Positions 1 through 8,465 of a stretch of DNA of 60,639 bases are shown here, one piece after another. A program made the translations under genes and the position numbers. Position 1 is the stretch's first letter; each line of letters opens with the position of its first letter. This DNA comes from Pseudovibrio flavus (GTDB lineage: Bacteria; Pseudomonadota; Alphaproteobacteria; Rhizobiales; Stappiaceae). Location: the NCBI RefSeq assembly GCF_009711345.1, contig NZ_SMMA01000060.1, positions 118,614-179,252 of the forward strand. Reading direction: 5' to 3'. Below the pieces are notes generated by a model. That model saw nothing but the letters and a program-made list of their open reading frames with translations, was not told where the DNA came from and did not search any database.

Positions 1-104
1 GCATCTTCAATTGAAAATATTTATTTAAAATCAGATCCTTACAACAATACGCAAATAACAACCAATAAGAATGAACGCGCACCCCTTCGGGAAGGAGCCT
101 AATC

Positions 105-1646
105 ATGAGCCAGGAAACATTTGGCCGCCTGTTGAGCGCTTCAACCAAGGAAGAAGAGACACCCGAAATTGCCGCAATGAAAGCGGGCAAAGCGAAAGGT
201 CTCTCCCCTGAAGCAATTGCAATGGCTGCAAGTCTTGCACATGACACCATCTCCCAAAGCGTTCTTATTGGCAGCGTCAGATTGACAGACGCGCTCATTA
301 TCGCGCTTTCCGGCTACATCGCGCTCTATTCGGTAACCTCAAATCTGGTTCCGGATATGATTGCCGCGCTCGCAATGTTCGCAGCGCTTCCCTTCACGAT
401 TATGCTCTTCCACATCAGTGAGATTTATGAGCCAAAGCGCCTCGCTCGCCCTAGCTCGCAGGCACTTCGTTTGTTTATGGGCTGGACGATCGTTTTTGCT
501 GTCGGATCTTCGTTCTCCATGCTTGCAATTCCTAGCAGCAGCCTTCCACATGATGCGCTTTTGCGCTGGTACGGTCTCGGCTTTGTTTCGCTTGCAGTAT
601 TTCACGTTGTTCTCAGCCATTACACCAGCAAGTGGGTAAAGAACGGCCAGCTAACCCGCCGCGCTTTGCTCGTTGGTGGCGGCAATGCAGCAGCAGACCT
701 CATCGCGGACCTTGAGCGCCAGCCAGACAACGATATTACCATCTGCGGTATCTTTGATGATCGCGGCAATGATCGCTCTCCTCCAAGCGTTGCGGGCTAT
801 CAAAAGCTTGGCTCTATCTCTGACCTTGTGGAATTTGCCCGCATCGCAAAAATCGACATTCTGCTGGTCACCATCCCAATGCGCGCTGAGAAGAGAATCC
901 TAGAACTTCTTGAAAAGCTTTGGGTTTTACCAGTTGATATTCGCCTCTCCGCTCACTCCGAGAAGATGCGTTTCAGAAACCGTGCCTCATCTTTCGTCGG
1001 AACAATTCCCTTCGTGGATGTAATGCAGAAGCCGATTGCGGACTGGGATTACATCTCCAAGCGTATCTTTGACATCGTAATCGCCAGCGCGTCTTTGGTG
1101 GCCTTGTCTCCGGTTTTCCTCATCACTGCGCTGATGATCAAACTGGATAGCTCAGGCCCTGTGATCTTCCGCCAGAAGCGGTACGGCTTTAACAACGAGC
1201 TGATCGAGATCTACAAATTCCGTAGCATGTACCAAGACATGACGGATAAGAACGCTGCCAATCTGGTAACCAAGTCCGACCCTCGCGTTACCAAAGTCGG
1301 CCGCTTTATCCGCAAGTCCTCGATTGATGAGCTACCACAGCTCCTCAACGTGCTTCGCGGTGAACTTTCCCTCGTCGGTCCTCGCCCGCATGCGCTTTCT
1401 GCAAAGGCTGAAAACCACCTCTACGAGCAGGTTGTTGATGGCTATTTCGCCCGCCACAAGGTAAAGCCGGGTGTAACCGGATGGGCGCAGATTAACGGCT
1501 GGCGCGGGGAGACAGACACGCAGGAGAAAATCCAGAAGCGTGTTGAATACGACCTGTACTACATCGAGAACTGGTCGGTTCTGTTTGATCTCTACATCCT
1601 TATCAAAACACCGTTCAGCCTGCTGAATACCGAGAACGCCTACTAG
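105..1646 (+). CDS. Undecaprenyl-phosphate sugar phosphotransferase (WcaJ/ExoY-type polyprenyl glycosylphosphotransferase)
   Basis: This 513-residue inner-membrane enzyme should transfer a hexose-1-phosphate (glucose or galactose) onto undecaprenyl phosphate, the first step of exopolysaccharide or capsule synthesis. The N-terminal half has about five membrane segments (residues 50-170). A Rossmann-like nucleotide-binding section starts at GGGN (191-194). The C-terminal catalytic bacterial sugar transferase domain runs from about residue 317, with a re-entrant hydrophobic segment (321-347), 'YKFRSM' (370-375), 'DELPQL' (408-413) and 'SLVGPRP' (422-428). This is the full two-part WcaJ layout, not the short ExoY/WbaP catalytic domain alone. 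AAGGAG sits upstream of the ATG. An O-antigen-ligase-like gene follows after only 8 bp, so the two are probably co-transcribed. The sugar transferred cannot be read from the sequence. Confidence 0.93.
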   Translation: MSQETFGRLLSASTKEEETPEIAAMKAGKAKGLSPEAIAMAASLAHDTISQSVLIGSVRLTDALIIALSGYIALYSVTSNLVPDMIAALAMFAALPFTIMLFHISEIYEPKRLARPSSQALRLFMGWTIVFAVGSSFSMLAIPSSSLPHDALLRWYGLGFVSLAVFHVVLSHYTSKWVKNGQLTRRALLVGGGNAAADLIADLERQPDNDITICGIFDDRGNDRSPPSVAGYQKLGSISDLVEFARIAKIDILLVTIPMRAEKRILELLEKLWVLPVDIRLSAHSEKMRFRNRASSFVGTIPFVDVMQKPIADWDYISKRIFDIVIASASLVALSPVFLITALMIKLDSSGPVIFRQKRYGFNNELIEIYKFRSMYQDMTDKNAANLVTKSDPRVTKVGRFIRKSSIDELPQLLNVLRGELSLVGPRPHALSAKAENHLYEQVVDGYFARHKVKPGVTGWAQINGWRGETDTQEKIQKRVEYDLYYIENWSVLFDLYILIKTPFSLLNTENAY

Positions 1647-1654
1647 GACCACCA

Positions 1655-2929
1655 GTGCAAGTTAACGTCACCAAACTGGCCGGATTAATGCCGCTTCGCA
1701 TTCCCCTCTCGCGGGAAGCGTTTTTGTGCAGCTGCCTGTTTGCAACGCTTGCACTAAGCGGTCTTGTGATGTTCGAGCCCTCTCCATACGAGCTGATGAT
1801 CGCCATCCTGCTTGTGGTAAGCGTGATTGTTGGCGTTAGCTTGCGGCGCGACCTTGTTCCGCTGATCGGCTTGATAAGCCTTTATAACGTCGGCGGGTTG
1901 ATGACTATTGGTGTCGCCAACGACACAAAATACGCAATCACATTTGCAGCGATCAGCCTATTCCTCGCGGTCTCGGCGATTCTGTATGCGGCCATTCTCT
2001 CCGACAAGCCAGAGCGATGGAAAACCATTGAGACAGGCTACATCGCAGCGGCTGTGTGTTCGGCGTTTCTGGCCATTCTTGGATACTTCGATGCGTTTCC
2101 CGGCGCTTACGATCTCTTGACCCGTTATGGCCGCGCCAAGGCATTCTTCAAAGACCCGAACGTATTCGGTCCGTTCCTTGTTCTGCCTACCTGCTTCATC
2201 ATCTACGATATTTTGAAGAAGCCTCTGGCAAGCTCTCTTGGCAAAATGGCCCTGCTAGCCGTTCTGGTGTTGGGTATCTTCCTCTCGTTTTCACGCGGTG
2301 CATGGGCGCTTTTGTTCATCTCTGCTGCAGCTGTTTACCTGCTGACATTCATCAATGAGCAGTCGGTAAAGGGACGCAACAAGATGCTAGGCCTGCTGCT
2401 GCTGGCAGCGTTCTCGCTTGTGGGCTTGTTGCTAGCTGCGCTGTCGGTAGAAAGCGTCTCATCCATGTTTTTTGAACGGGCCAAGCTCGTACAAAGCTAT
2501 GACGCTGATCGCTTAGGCCGCTTTGCCCGCTATCTACTTGGTATTGAATTCATACTAGATAAGCCGTTTGGCGTTGGCCCCGGTGAGTTTGGCAAAGTCT
2601 TTACTGAGGATGAGCACAACGTCTACCTGAAGGGCTTCACCACCTATGGCTGGCTCGGTGGGCTCTCCTACATCACACTTGTAGGCCTTACGCTTATCAA
2701 GGCCGTTCCATTAGTGTTTAAGCCACGCCCTTACCAGAAGTACACAATCACGCTGCTCAGCGTCTTTGTTGGTCACATCGCTTTGGGCATGCTGATCGAC
2801 ACCGATCACTGGCGTCATTTCTATCTGCTTCTGGGCGGTCTATGGGCTATTATCGCAATGGAAACAGCCTACTCGCGGACCCACGCGTTTTCCACTAGAG
2901 GGGCAAACCCATCCTATCTTCAGGCTTGA
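1655..2929 (+). CDS. O-antigen ligase / polysaccharide polymerase-like membrane protein
   Basis: A 424-residue polytopic membrane protein with about ten hydrophobic segments. It resembles the O-antigen ligase (WaaL/Wzy_C) superfamily, whose members join or polymerise lipid-linked glycans on the periplasmic face. Supporting motifs are 'RAKAFFKDPN' (160-169), 'SFSRGAW' (211-217) and the large periplasmic-loop motif 'EHNVYLK' (320-326), whose His is typical of Wzy_C proteins. The start is a GTG with AGGA 6 bases upstream. It lies directly behind the sugar-phosphate transferase, so a role in the same exopolysaccharide pathway (polymerase) is as likely as lipopolysaccharide ligation. Sequence alone does not separate the two. 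Confidence 0.82.
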   Translation: MQVNVTKLAGLMPLRIPLSREAFLCSCLFATLALSGLVMFEPSPYELMIAILLVVSVIVGVSLRRDLVPLIGLISLYNVGGLMTIGVANDTKYAITFAAISLFLAVSAILYAAILSDKPERWKTIETGYIAAAVCSAFLAILGYFDAFPGAYDLLTRYGRAKAFFKDPNVFGPFLVLPTCFIIYDILKKPLASSLGKMALLAVLVLGIFLSFSRGAWALLFISAAAVYLLTFINEQSVKGRNKMLGLLLLAAFSLVGLLLAALSVESVSSMFFERAKLVQSYDADRLGRFARYLLGIEFILDKPFGVGPGEFGKVFTEDEHNVYLKGFTTYGWLGGLSYITLVGLTLIKAVPLVFKPRPYQKYTITLLSVFVGHIALGMLIDTDHWRHFYLLLGGLWAIIAMETAYSRTHAFSTRGANPSYLQA

Positions 2930-3014
2930 TAGACCAAATCGAACAAGGTACTTAAAATTATCAAGGGGTTGGCATGCCTATTTATGCAAGCCACTTTCCA
3001 GACTGAAGGAATTT

Positions 3015-3091
3015 CGGGCAGTAGCGCAGCCTGGTAGCGCACTACACTGGGGGTGTAGGGGTCGTGGGTTCGAATCCCGCCTGCCCGACCA
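3015..3091 (+). tRNA. tRNA-Pro (anticodon GGG)
   Basis: A 77-base cloverleaf. The acceptor stem CGGGCAG (3015-3021) pairs perfectly with CTGCCCG (3081-3087), followed by A and an encoded CCA. The anticodon stem CTACA/TGTAG encloses the loop CTGGGGG with anticodon GGG at 3049-3051, reading CCC (and CCU by wobble). The T-arm contains GTTCGAATC. No integrase or repeated tRNA 3' end was seen nearby, so it does not appear to be used as an island attachment site here. Confidence 0.97.
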
Positions 3092-3263
3092 TTTCTTTCC
3101 AATGCACACGCCGACTGCCTGAGGCTTTTAAATGCCTCGGACGTCGATGCGCGGCCAGCTTCCCGACATATAAGTCTTTGCCCTGATTAGAATAACTCCT
3201 CCCTTCCTCTAGTCTTACCCTTTGAAGAAAGACATCAGGAAAGCTGGGAGGCTCCATTCCGTC

Positions 3264-4097
3264 ATGTCCAAGCCATGCATAATCTGCGTTGCCATTACAG
3301 GCGCAGTACCGACGAAAAAAGATAACCCTGCCGTTCCAATCAGCGTTCCAGAGCAGATCGAAAGCACGCATGAGGCTTTTGAGGCTGGCGCGTCCATCGC
3401 CCACTTGCATGTGCGTGATGATGAGGGAAAACCAACTGCGGATCGGGACCGCTTTGCTCAGCTTAAAGAAGGCATAGAGAAGCACTGCCCTGGCATGATC
3501 ATTCAGCTCTCGACGGGAGGCCGTACCGGTAACGGCAAAGACCGTGGTGCGATGCTGTCCCTAAAGCCGGACATGGCCTCTCTTGCAGTGGGATCAAACA
3601 ACTTCCCCAACCGCGTCTACGAGAACCCGCCGGACCTAGTGGCATGGCTTGCAGATGAAATGCGCGAGCACAATATCACGCCGGAGATTGAGGCCTTCGA
3701 CCTCAGCCATATCATTCACTCAGCTAGAATGAACAAGGAAGGCTTTCTGCCGGGCAAGCTCTATGTGCAGTTCGTTATGGGCGTGAAAAACGCCATGCCT
3801 GTCGATAAGCACGTCTTCGATTTCTACGTCGCAACGATGGAGCGCTTGGCACCTGACGCGAACTGGTGTGCAGCCGGTATTGGCGCAGGGCAGCTATTGG
3901 TCAACGAATGGTCCATCGCTGCTGGTGGCCATACCCGCACGGGGCTAGAGGACAACGTTCGCCTCAACAAAACCACCCTCGCCCCTTCCAATGCAGCGCT
4001 AGTGAAACTCACCGCTGATCTCTGCGAGAAGTACGAGCGCCCCGTCGCAACGTGGCAGCAGGCTAGAGAGATTCTCGGTATTCCATTCACAGGCTAA
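3264..4097 (+). CDS. Beta-keto acid cleavage enzyme (BKACE, former DUF849; Kce-like)
   Basis: A 277-residue TIM-barrel protein of the BKACE family. Members condense a beta-keto acid with acetyl-CoA to give acetoacetate and a new CoA ester; the founding member is 3-keto-5-aminohexanoate cleavage enzyme of lysine fermentation. The Zn-binding pair is visible as 'AHLHVRD' (His47 and His49), with the third ligand probably Glu229 in 'LEDNVRL'. An upstream TTG at 3222 would add 14 residues, but the ATG at 3264 is preferred: GGGAGG lies 12 bases upstream and 'MSKPCIIC' matches the usual N-terminus. The gene stands alone, convergent with an ABC operon and sharing a terminator. No carnitine, lysine or other pathway genes adjoin it, so the substrate is unknown. 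Confidence 0.88.
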   Translation: MSKPCIICVAITGAVPTKKDNPAVPISVPEQIESTHEAFEAGASIAHLHVRDDEGKPTADRDRFAQLKEGIEKHCPGMIIQLSTGGRTGNGKDRGAMLSLKPDMASLAVGSNNFPNRVYENPPDLVAWLADEMREHNITPEIEAFDLSHIIHSARMNKEGFLPGKLYVQFVMGVKNAMPVDKHVFDFYVATMERLAPDANWCAAGIGAGQLLVNEWSIAAGGHTRTGLEDNVRLNKTTLAPSNAALVKLTADLCEKYERPVATWQQAREILGIPFTG

Positions 4098-4118
4098 CAA
4101 GCCTCACACCAATCAATA

Positions 4119-4158
4119 AAAAAGGCCGGTGAAGCACCTCAGCTCCACCGGCCTTTTT
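4119..4158. terminator. Bidirectional Rho-independent terminator
   Basis: An A-tract, the stem AAAGGCCGGTG (4121-4131) pairing with CACCGGCCTTT (4146-4156), and a T-tract. It sits between two convergent genes and works for both the beta-keto acid cleavage enzyme gene (+) and the ABC operon (-). Confidence 0.9.
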
Positions 4159-4182
4159 GAATCCTAGAACAAGGACTTGCGC

Positions 4183-4923
4183 TTAAACGCTCTCATGCCA
4201 GTTTAGGTATTTCTTCTCAATCAGCTCGATAACGAGCGAGAGAAGATAGCCGATGAGAGAAAGCAGCAGAACGGAGACCAGAACCATGGAAACGTCGGCA
4301 GTTTCCTGACCAAGGCTGAGAAGGTAACCGAGGCCACCACGCGCGCCCATCAACTCACCGATAACAGCAGCAGTCACAGCCAACGTTGCACCAACCTTCA
4401 TGCCAGCAAACAGCAGTGGCAAAGACTGAGGCAGCTCAATGCGAATGAGGCGCTGCCAAGGGCTAAGACACAGGATCTGAGCCAGAGAGTTGAACTCAGG
4501 GTTCATGGAACGCAGCGCGCTGAGCATATTGGACAGAACCGGGAAGAAGGTAACAATCGCAACAAGCACAATCTTCGGCGTCATGTCGAGGCCAAGCCAC
4601 AGCAGAAGCAGCGGCGCGATTGCAATCTTCGGAGCGGTCTGAATGAAAACGATAACAGGGTTGAGCAGCAGCTCAACAGCCGGAACGCGGAAGAACACCA
4701 CAGAACCGAACACGCCTGCAAAGGTACCAATCACAAAGCCGATGAGAATTTCGGTAACGGTGATCGGAATATGGCTGAACAGGTCAGCTTTTGTCGTGAG
4801 GAACCAGAATTTCTCTACCAGCTCCAGTGGGTTTGGAACCAGATAGGACGGCACCTGAAACAGTTCGCAGGCCAAGGTCCATAGACCCAAAAACACAGCA
4901 AGAGAAATAACGGCACGAAGCAT
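4183..4923 (-). CDS. ABC transporter permease (SsuC/TauC/ThiX type), second permease of the operon
   Basis: A 246-residue inner-membrane permease of the BPD_transp_1 family with six predicted membrane helices. The cytoplasmic EAA-type coupling loop is visible as 'RIELPQSLPLLFAGMKVG', just before 'AAVIGELMGARGGLGYLL'. It is the last gene of a five-gene minus-strand operon and is clearly paralogous to the permease at 6925-7695; both share 'FIQTAPKIA.APL..LWLG' and 'IELP.S.P..FAG.KV'. Most SsuABC/TauABC systems use one permease as a homodimer, so two paralogues in one operon suggest a heterodimeric channel. There is an 88-base gap from the binding-protein gene. Confidence 0.9.
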   Translation of the reverse strand: MLRAVISLAVFLGLWTLACELFQVPSYLVPNPLELVEKFWFLTTKADLFSHIPITVTEILIGFVIGTFAGVFGSVVFFRVPAVELLLNPVIVFIQTAPKIAIAPLLLLWLGLDMTPKIVLVAIVTFFPVLSNMLSALRSMNPEFNSLAQILCLSPWQRLIRIELPQSLPLLFAGMKVGATLAVTAAVIGELMGARGGLGYLLSLGQETADVSMVLVSVLLLSLIGYLLSLVIELIEKKYLNWHESV

Positions 4924-5011
4924 TGGCTAACTCGTTCTTATTTGTTTTTGAAAGCAGTAGCCGCCTCGCCAAGCTAGGCTCAAGCGAGGCGGCGCCAAAC
5001 CAGTAACTGGC

Positions 5012-6016
5012 TTATTTCAGCTTGGAAGGCAGCTCGACAACCAGATCAGCTGCGTCGAAACCTTCTGGGATGGTTTCAAACTTCAGAGCGGTGTCGATGG
5101 ATTCCTGCCATGCAGCGCGGTCGCCGTAGCCCAGTTCGAACTTACCGGTGTTTTCGGAGGTCCAGAGGGTTTTTGCGAAGATTTCTTCGATGATGGTGGT
5201 TACCATTTCTTCCTGACCAGCAAAGGTCGGGGTGTACTCAGCGATCACCAGTTCAACTTCCTTAGCAACGTCGCCTTCAACAATGTGGTTGATAGCTTTG
5301 TTGAGTGCTGCGATGAAGCCCGCAGCAACCTCAGGCTTTTCAGCAAGAAGAGCTTCGGAGGTTACGAGTACGTTGCCGTGGGAAGGCAGGTAGTCGTCAG
5401 AAGCGATCATGCCAGGGTTTACGCCTTCAGCCTGCAGAGCGAAGTAGCGCAGCATGGAGAACACGATTGCATCAACCTGATCAGACTTCAGAGCGTCAAG
5501 AATTGCACCGGTACCAACGATTTCAACGTTTACGTCGTCGATGGTCTTGCCTTCTTTAGCCATCATCACCTGAAGCTGGATGTAGTTCGGGCTACCGTAA
5601 GAAGTTACAGCAACTTTTTTCCCAGCCAGATCAGCTGCGGTTTTGATGCCGCTGTCCTGCTTGAACAGAACTGCACCAATACCCTGCTGGTAGGTGGAGT
5701 GAATTACCTTCACAGGCAGGCCGTTTGCGCGTGCTGCGATAACCGGATCACCGTTCGGGAAACCGAATTCAACGTTGCCAGCTGCAATGTTAGACAGAAT
5801 GCTTGCGCCATCTGCGTAGAGGAATTCTACATCAAGGCCAGCTTCATCGAAGTAACCGTAGTGCTCTGCCACGAACATTGGCAGGTAATAAGGAACCGCA
5901 GCACCTTCGATCTGAATGGTAACTTTTTCGCTTGCGTTTGCCGCGCCAGCAAAAGCAACAGTTGCAGCAAGAGCTGCAGCAGCGCCAACCTTTTTAACTG
6001 CAGAAAGCAGGGACAT
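5012..6016 (-). CDS. NMT1/SsuA-like ABC transporter substrate-binding protein
   Basis: A 334-residue periplasmic binding protein of the NMT1/THI5-SsuA-TauA superfamily. It has a signal peptide (hydrophobic residues about 10-24, cleavage near 'ANA-SEK'), then the typical 'IQIEG.AVPYYLPMFVAEHYGYFDEAGLDVEF' start, shown here only as a spaced pattern. Relatives bind pyrimidine precursors, sulfonates, nitrate or nucleobase-like compounds. The longer reading frame to 6115 was rejected. The ATG at 6016 has GGAG 6 bases upstream and starts exactly at the signal peptide, while an ATG at 6022 would overlap the Shine-Dalgarno site. It lies between the nucleoside phosphorylase and the second permease of the operon. 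The ligand is not known; context favours a nucleobase or nucleoside. Confidence 0.9.
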   Translation of the reverse strand: MSLLSAVKKVGAAAALAATVAFAGAANASEKVTIQIEGAAVPYYLPMFVAEHYGYFDEAGLDVEFLYADGASILSNIAAGNVEFGFPNGDPVIAARANGLPVKVIHSTYQQGIGAVLFKQDSGIKTAADLAGKKVAVTSYGSPNYIQLQVMMAKEGKTIDDVNVEIVGTGAILDALKSDQVDAIVFSMLRYFALQAEGVNPGMIASDDYLPSHGNVLVTSEALLAEKPEVAAGFIAALNKAINHIVEGDVAKEVELVIAEYTPTFAGQEEMVTTIIEEIFAKTLWTSENTGKFELGYGDRAAWQESIDTALKFETIPEGFDAADLVVELPSKLK

Positions 6017-6151
6017 TTCCATCTCCGTTTTTATTTGGATTATCGAGCACCAGTGCGTTTGCATTTGAAATTGGGGCCACTGCAAACGCGCCGGATGTCT
6101 GTCTGTTGTGTGCATTCCAGCCCGAAAGGCGCAAAACCTTTCGGGAATTAT

Positions 6152-6934
6152 TTAAAAACCGGCAAGAACTGCGCGGGAGGCAGCTTCCGCACCAAGTCTG
6201 AGAACGTTCGTCTGGGTGCCTTCGTAGTCTTCCAGCCAGCCGTTGGAACGGCGATGGGCGTGTACCGCCATAACAGCGCTGGTGCACATGCCCAAAGCGC
6301 CGCCACAGGCGAAGACCACTTCAGCTTCCATTTCCGCGCCGTCTGCACCGCGCGCCATGAAGTCATCAAGAACAGATGGGTAAGCAGGACCGCCCGGCGT
6401 AGAAGGACGACCTTGTGCACGGTAGTAACCGTCAGCAGTCACGCATGTGCCAACACGGCCTGGCAGGCCAAGGGCTTCACGCGCCTCGTTCATGGTCTTG
6501 GTCATTTCCTCATGCGCCATCACAAACTCCCCTTCCGGAGCGTAGTGACGGGCCACACCGCTGTTTGCCAATGCGCGGCCAGCAATGAGAAAGTCGCCAA
6601 GGTTCAAATCATCCGCAAGCGCACCCATGCCGCCGGTACGCACCGCGTAGCGCACACCCATAGCGGCCAGTTCGACCATTGCGATTTCGGTAGATGCGCC
6701 GCCAATACCGGTGGAGCAGATGCCGATGAGAACACCATTATAGGTGCCTGTACCCATCCGATACTCACGGTTCTGACCGATAATCTGGAAATCGGAGAGA
6801 ACCTTTTCAGCCTTGTCCACGCGGCCCGGATCACCCGGCAACAGGAAGGCTTTAGGCATAACATCAGGCTTCGGCAGATGTGGAGGCACATCGCCCTTCC
6901 ACGGCCAGATTGCAGAGCGCTCAATCAACGCCAT
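6152..6934 (-). CDS. Nucleoside phosphorylase, uridine phosphorylase-like (PNP_UDP_1 family)
   Basis: A 260-residue cytoplasmic phosphorylase expected to split a ribonucleoside with phosphate into free base and ribose-1-phosphate. Phosphate-site residues are seen in 'GDPGRV' (34-39) and 'STGIGG' (74-79), followed by 'RTGGMGAL', and the ribose-binding glutamate in 'MEAE' (202-205). Gln174 and Arg176 (YYRAQGRP) line up with the Gln-x-Arg pair that contacts uracil in E. coli uridine phosphorylase, so a dioxo-pyrimidine face is likely recognised. The ATG at 6934 is preferred over a GTG at 6946. It overlaps the upstream permease stop by 10 bases, which indicates translational coupling. A phosphorylase inside an ABC import operon implies that the imported or salvaged substrate is a nucleoside or base. 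Confidence 0.87.
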   Translation of the reverse strand: MALIERSAIWPWKGDVPPHLPKPDVMPKAFLLPGDPGRVDKAEKVLSDFQIIGQNREYRMGTGTYNGVLIGICSTGIGGASTEIAMVELAAMGVRYAVRTGGMGALADDLNLGDFLIAGRALANSGVARHYAPEGEFVMAHEEMTKTMNEAREALGLPGRVGTCVTADGYYRAQGRPSTPGGPAYPSVLDDFMARGADGAEMEAEVVFACGGALGMCTSAVMAVHAHRRSNGWLEDYEGTQTNVLRLGAEAASRAVLAGF

Positions 6935-7695
6935 GACAGGAGCCACCTTTCAAGAGTACCAAGGAATTGGTAGATCAAAATGCCCAGAAGAGCGGTCACG
7001 ATCACCATGGAGAACAGCAGCGGCGACTTATAGGTCGCGCCTGCATAGGTCATCAGATAACCAAGACCGATACTGCCGGAGAGCCATTCAGCAAGAATTG
7101 CGCCGATGGTCGCCTGAACGGAGGCCACTTTAAGACCTGCGAAGATTTCAGGCACAGCAGATGGCAGTTCAATGCGGGTAAGGCGCTGATAGGTGGTCAG
7201 CTTCAAAATGCGGGACAGGCTGATCATGTTCTCAGGAACAGAGCGCAGGCCCAGCATGGTGCCGATCATCACCGGGAAGAACACCAACGACACCACCAAC
7301 ACAAGCTTGGAAGCAAGACCAAGGCCGAACCACAAAATGAAAAGCGGAGCCAGAGCGATCTTTGGCGCTGTCTGGAAGAAGAAGATGTAAGGAGAAACGA
7401 TCTTTTCTACCTTTGGCATCTTAGCCAGAATAAAACCAAGACCAAATCCGCTTGCAGAGCCGATAGCAAAACCGGTCGCGATAATGGAGAGCGTGTAGCC
7501 AAGGTGCTGCCACAGCGTTTTGCCAGCGTGTTTCACACTACCGGAAAACAGCTTTACCAGCTCTTCAGCCACCACAAGCGGTGATGGAAGAATGAAGCGC
7601 GGAACGTTTAGCAGCTCCACATAAGCCCACCACAGGCCAATAAGCGCAAAGGGCGTTACAAACGAAAACACCCAACGTTGCTGGGATTTCGTCAT
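6925..7695 (-). CDS. ABC transporter permease (SsuC/TauC/ThiX type), first permease of the operon
   Basis: A 256-residue BPD_transp_1 permease with about six membrane helices. The coupling-loop segment is 'RIELPSAVPEIFAGLKVA', followed by 'ATIGAILAEWLSGSIGLGYL'. Its start overlaps the end of the ATPase gene by 4 bases (ATGA) and its end overlaps the phosphorylase start, so the three are tightly coupled. It is a paralogue of the permease at 4183-4923 with similar spacing of motifs, and the two probably pair in one transporter. Confidence 0.91.
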   Translation of the reverse strand: MTKSQQRWVFSFVTPFALIGLWWAYVELLNVPRFILPSPLVVAEELVKLFSGSVKHAGKTLWQHLGYTLSIIATGFAIGSASGFGLGFILAKMPKVEKIVSPYIFFFQTAPKIALAPLFILWFGLGLASKLVLVVSLVFFPVMIGTMLGLRSVPENMISLSRILKLTTYQRLTRIELPSAVPEIFAGLKVASVQATIGAILAEWLSGSIGLGYLMTYAGATYKSPLLFSMVIVTALLGILIYQFLGTLERWLLSWR

Positions 7696-8441
7696 TTCAG
7701 TTCCTTACGCAGTACGGAGAGCCAGTGATGGAACTGAGGGTTGTCTTTCAGCGCCTCGCCGCGTTCCACATCATACTTGATGTCATGAATGGTGCGGATA
7801 CGGCCCGGACGAGCACACATCACAGCCACACGGTCAGAAAGGTATGCGGCTTCTTCAATGGAGTGGGTCACGAACACGATAGTCGCGCCAACTTCCTGCT
7901 TGATACGCAGGAGCTCGTCGTTCATGCGGTCACGGGTCAAAAGATCCAGTGCGCCGAACGGTTCGTCCATAAGCACGATACGCGGACGGTAAACAAGTGC
8001 GCGGGCAATTGCTGCGCGCTGGCGCATACCGCCGGAAAGCTCTTTCGGAAGCGCGGAGCCAAAGTCGCCAAGACCTACCAGCTTCAGCATTTCCATAGCG
8101 CGTTCGTTACCTTCAGCTTTGGATACACCAAACGCATCCAGCGGGAAACGAACGTTGTCGCGAATGCTCAGCCACGGCAGAAGCACAGGCTCCTGAAACA
8201 CAAAGCCAACATCAGAACCGGAGGTCGGAGCGCCGTCTTTCCAGATCAACTCGCCGCCGCTTGGCTCAATAAGACCGGAGAGAATACGCAGCAAAGTAGA
8301 TTTACCGCAGCCAGACGGGCCGATAAGGCTGAGAAACTCGCCTTCTTGAATGCTCAAAGAGGTGGGAGACAGAGCCTGTACTTCCCCACCACTGCGAGTC
8401 GTGAACGTTTTGGTAATGCCCTCGGCGCGCACTAGTTCCAT
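7692..8441 (-). CDS. ABC transporter ATP-binding protein (SsuB/TauB/ThiZ type), first gene of the operon
   Basis: A 249-residue nucleotide-binding subunit. Walker A is GPSGCGKST (41-49), the signature is LSGGM (135-139) followed by RQR, Walker B is 'IVLMDE' (155-160) followed by PFGALD, and the switch His is in 'VTHS' (191-194). The frame runs up to 8465, but the ATG at 8441 has GGAG 5-6 bases upstream and begins with the usual 'MELVRAEGITKTF', so it was chosen. This is the promoter-proximal gene; a structured leader (8459-8519) lies just upstream of its ribosome-binding site. It energises the binding protein and two permeases downstream. Confidence 0.93.
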   Translation of the reverse strand: MELVRAEGITKTFTTRSGGEVQALSPTSLSIQEGEFLSLIGPSGCGKSTLLRILSGLIEPSGGELIWKDGAPTSGSDVGFVFQEPVLLPWLSIRDNVRFPLDAFGVSKAEGNERAMEMLKLVGLGDFGSALPKELSGGMRQRAAIARALVYRPRIVLMDEPFGALDLLTRDRMNDELLRIKQEVGATIVFVTHSIEEAAYLSDRVAVMCARPGRIRTIHDIKYDVERGEALKDNPQFHHWLSVLRKELK

Positions 8442-8465
8442 GCCAACTCCACTCGCTCGGGGCAC

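Noticed and set aside
3015-3091. tRNA-Pro as the edge of an integrated island
   Set aside because: There is no integrase, no second copy of the tRNA 3' end and no change in gene character nearby.
5285-6973. A 562-codon plus-strand frame opposite the binding-protein and phosphorylase genes
   Set aside because: It is a shadow of two well-supported minus-strand genes and has non-protein-like composition.
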